A model generated the notes under the pieces. The model searched no databases. It saw only the letters and a program-made list of their open reading frames with translations, and was not told the DNA's origin. Positions 63,096 to 64,000 of a DNA stretch of 64,000 nucleotides are shown here, piece after piece. The stretch is taken from NCBI GenBank assembly GCA_937922045.1, contig CAKZXA010000006.1:1-64000 (forward strand), in the 5' to 3' direction. The DNA comes from an uncultured Acidimicrobiales bacterium (GTDB taxonomy: Bacteria; Actinomycetota; Acidimicrobiia; Acidimicrobiales; SZUA-35). Numbering within the stretch: the stretch's first letter is position 1; every line of letters starts with the position of its first letter. Position numbers and translations under genes: made by a program.

Positions 63096-64000
63096 GTGCC
63101 ACAACCCCTCGTAATCGTCGAATCTCCCGCCAAAGCCAAGACCATCGCCGGCTATCTCGGTGATGATTACGTCGTCGAGTCATCGATTGGGCACGTGCGC
63201 GATCTCCCTGCCCGGGCGGCCGAAGTTCCTGCCGCCTATAAGAAGGAGAAGTGGGCATCGATGGGGATCGATGTCGACAATGATTTCAAGCCGCTCTACG
63301 TCGTTTCGGACCGCAAGAAGGACCACGTCCGCAAGCTCCGCAAGCTGATGAAGGAGGCGAGCGAGCTGCTGCTCGCAACCGATGAGGATCGCGAAGGGGA
63401 AGCGATTGCCTGGCATCTCCTTGAGGTCCTGAACCCCAAAGTTCCCGTCAAGCGCATGGTTTTCCACGAGGTAACGCCTGAGGCCATCCGCCGGGCGATC
63501 GATAACCCTCGTGATGTCGACCGTAAGAAGGTTGATGCTCAGGAAGCTCGGCGCCTCCTCGACCGCCTCTACGGATATGAGGTATCGCCCGTTCTGTGGA
63601 AGAAGGTACGGCCTCGCCTGTCGGCTGGCCGGGTTCAGTCGGTAGCGACTCGGATCGTGGTGGAGCGCGAACGTGAGCGTATGGCGTTCCGTTCGGCGAA
63701 CTACTGGGACCTGACCGCCACCTTTGCCGCCACCGACGACAAGCACGCTGCTGAGAAACCGTTCAACGCGGTGCTCCAAGAGTTGGACGGGCGACGCGTG
63801 GCCACCGGCCGCGATTTCGCCCAGGACTCCTCCTTGAAGCGAGACGATGTTGTGCATCTCGACGAGACTGCGGCCGTTGTGCTCGCTGCTCGCCTCGATG
63901 CCCGCCCCGCCGAGGTCAAGAGCCGTGAAGCCAAGCCGTACCGGCGTTCGCCATCGGCCCCGTTCATCACCTCGACCTACCAGCAGGACGCTGGGCGCAA
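63096..64000 (+). CDS. topA: DNA topoisomerase I, N-terminal part (cut by window)
   Basis: About 301 codons from GTG. TOPRIM start LVIVESPAKAKTIAGYLG with the catalytic Glu, DEDREGEAIAWHL with the metal-binding Asp set, then VRPRLSAGRVQSVATRIVVERE. The active-site tyrosine region (PFITSTYQQDA) begins just before the window edge. Relaxes negative supercoils. Open at its 3' end. Confidence 0.97.
   Translation, partial: MPQPLVIVESPAKAKTIAGYLGDDYVVESSIGHVRDLPARAAEVPAAYKKEKWASMGIDVDNDFKPLYVVSDRKKDHVRKLRKLMKEASELLLATDEDREGEAIAWHLLEVLNPKVPVKRMVFHEVTPEAIRRAIDNPRDVDRKKVDAQEARRLLDRLYGYEVSPVLWKKVRPRLSAGRVQSVATRIVVERERERMAFRSANYWDLTATFAATDDKHAAEKPFNAVLQELDGRRVATGRDFAQDSSLKRDDVVHLDETAAVVLAARLDARPAEVKSREAKPYRRSPSAPFITSTYQQDAGR

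Noticed and set aside
1-64000. CRISPR arrays, rRNA genes and IS transposases
   Set aside because: No regular spacer-repeat array, rRNA or transposase sequence was seen anywhere in the window.

Overview
The window looks like the chromosome of an actinobacterium of moderately high G+C. The evidence is a Rep plus FtsK-type conjugation module as in actinomycete integrative elements (AICEs), an SCO6745-family gene, an actinobacterial Tad/Flp pilus cluster beside an MrfA-type helicase and topA, and many start codons 6-9 bases behind a TANNNT box (leaderless mRNAs). Class Acidimicrobiia is a guess only.

Layout. (1) 1-4713: one end of an AICE-like element. A minus-strand operon (membrane protein, FtsK-like pump, small membrane protein, HUH Rep) has overlapping stop/start codons. 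Divergent from it is an XRE regulator coupled to a CutA-like gene. No integrase is in view. (2) 4810-8085: three tight genes (DUF262 protein, DUF3696-type ATPase, unknown protein), visibly less GC-rich, probably an anti-phage cassette. (3) 8086-13500: four copies of a roughly 190-325 bp repeat (R1-R4) separate toxin-antitoxin modules (VapBC and two DUF433/DUF5615 pairs), an unknown protein and an alpha/beta hydrolase. Each repeat carries a -10-like box exactly 7 bases before a tRNA-Ser-like 5' half. A 42-bp repeat occurs at both outer edges. (4) 13916-38003: a secretome island, with a DUF1996 protein, two proteins sharing a new N-terminal domain (one an SGNH hydrolase), a 3,267-residue toxin (FnIII, two GH16 domains, HINT, WHH nuclease), a small secreted protein, an alpha/beta hydrolase and an internally duplicated protein. 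Housekeeping genes (SCO6745-like, DinB-like, alcohol dehydrogenase, Cj0069-like) interrupt it at 20249-24176. (5) 38135-53276: beta-propeller, 2-oxoglutarate oxygenase, LysE exporter, two GGDEF/EAL proteins (one paired with an H-NOX sensor), DEAD-box helicase, cold-shock protein, phosphatase, glycosyltransferase, aminotransferase. (6) 53487-57126: Tad pilus genes. (7) 57157-64000: MrfA-like helicase, photolyase-like protein with apparently swapped domains, RsbW-like kinase, NhaA and the start of topA.

The most notable items are the repeat/tRNA-like array, the GH16-armed WHH toxin with no evident immunity gene, the three-gene DUF262 cassette, the triplicated in-frame Shine-Dalgarno/ATG at the pilin gene and the photolyase-like protein. 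Coordinates and motif positions were read by eye; no homology search was possible, so family names rest on recognised motifs.
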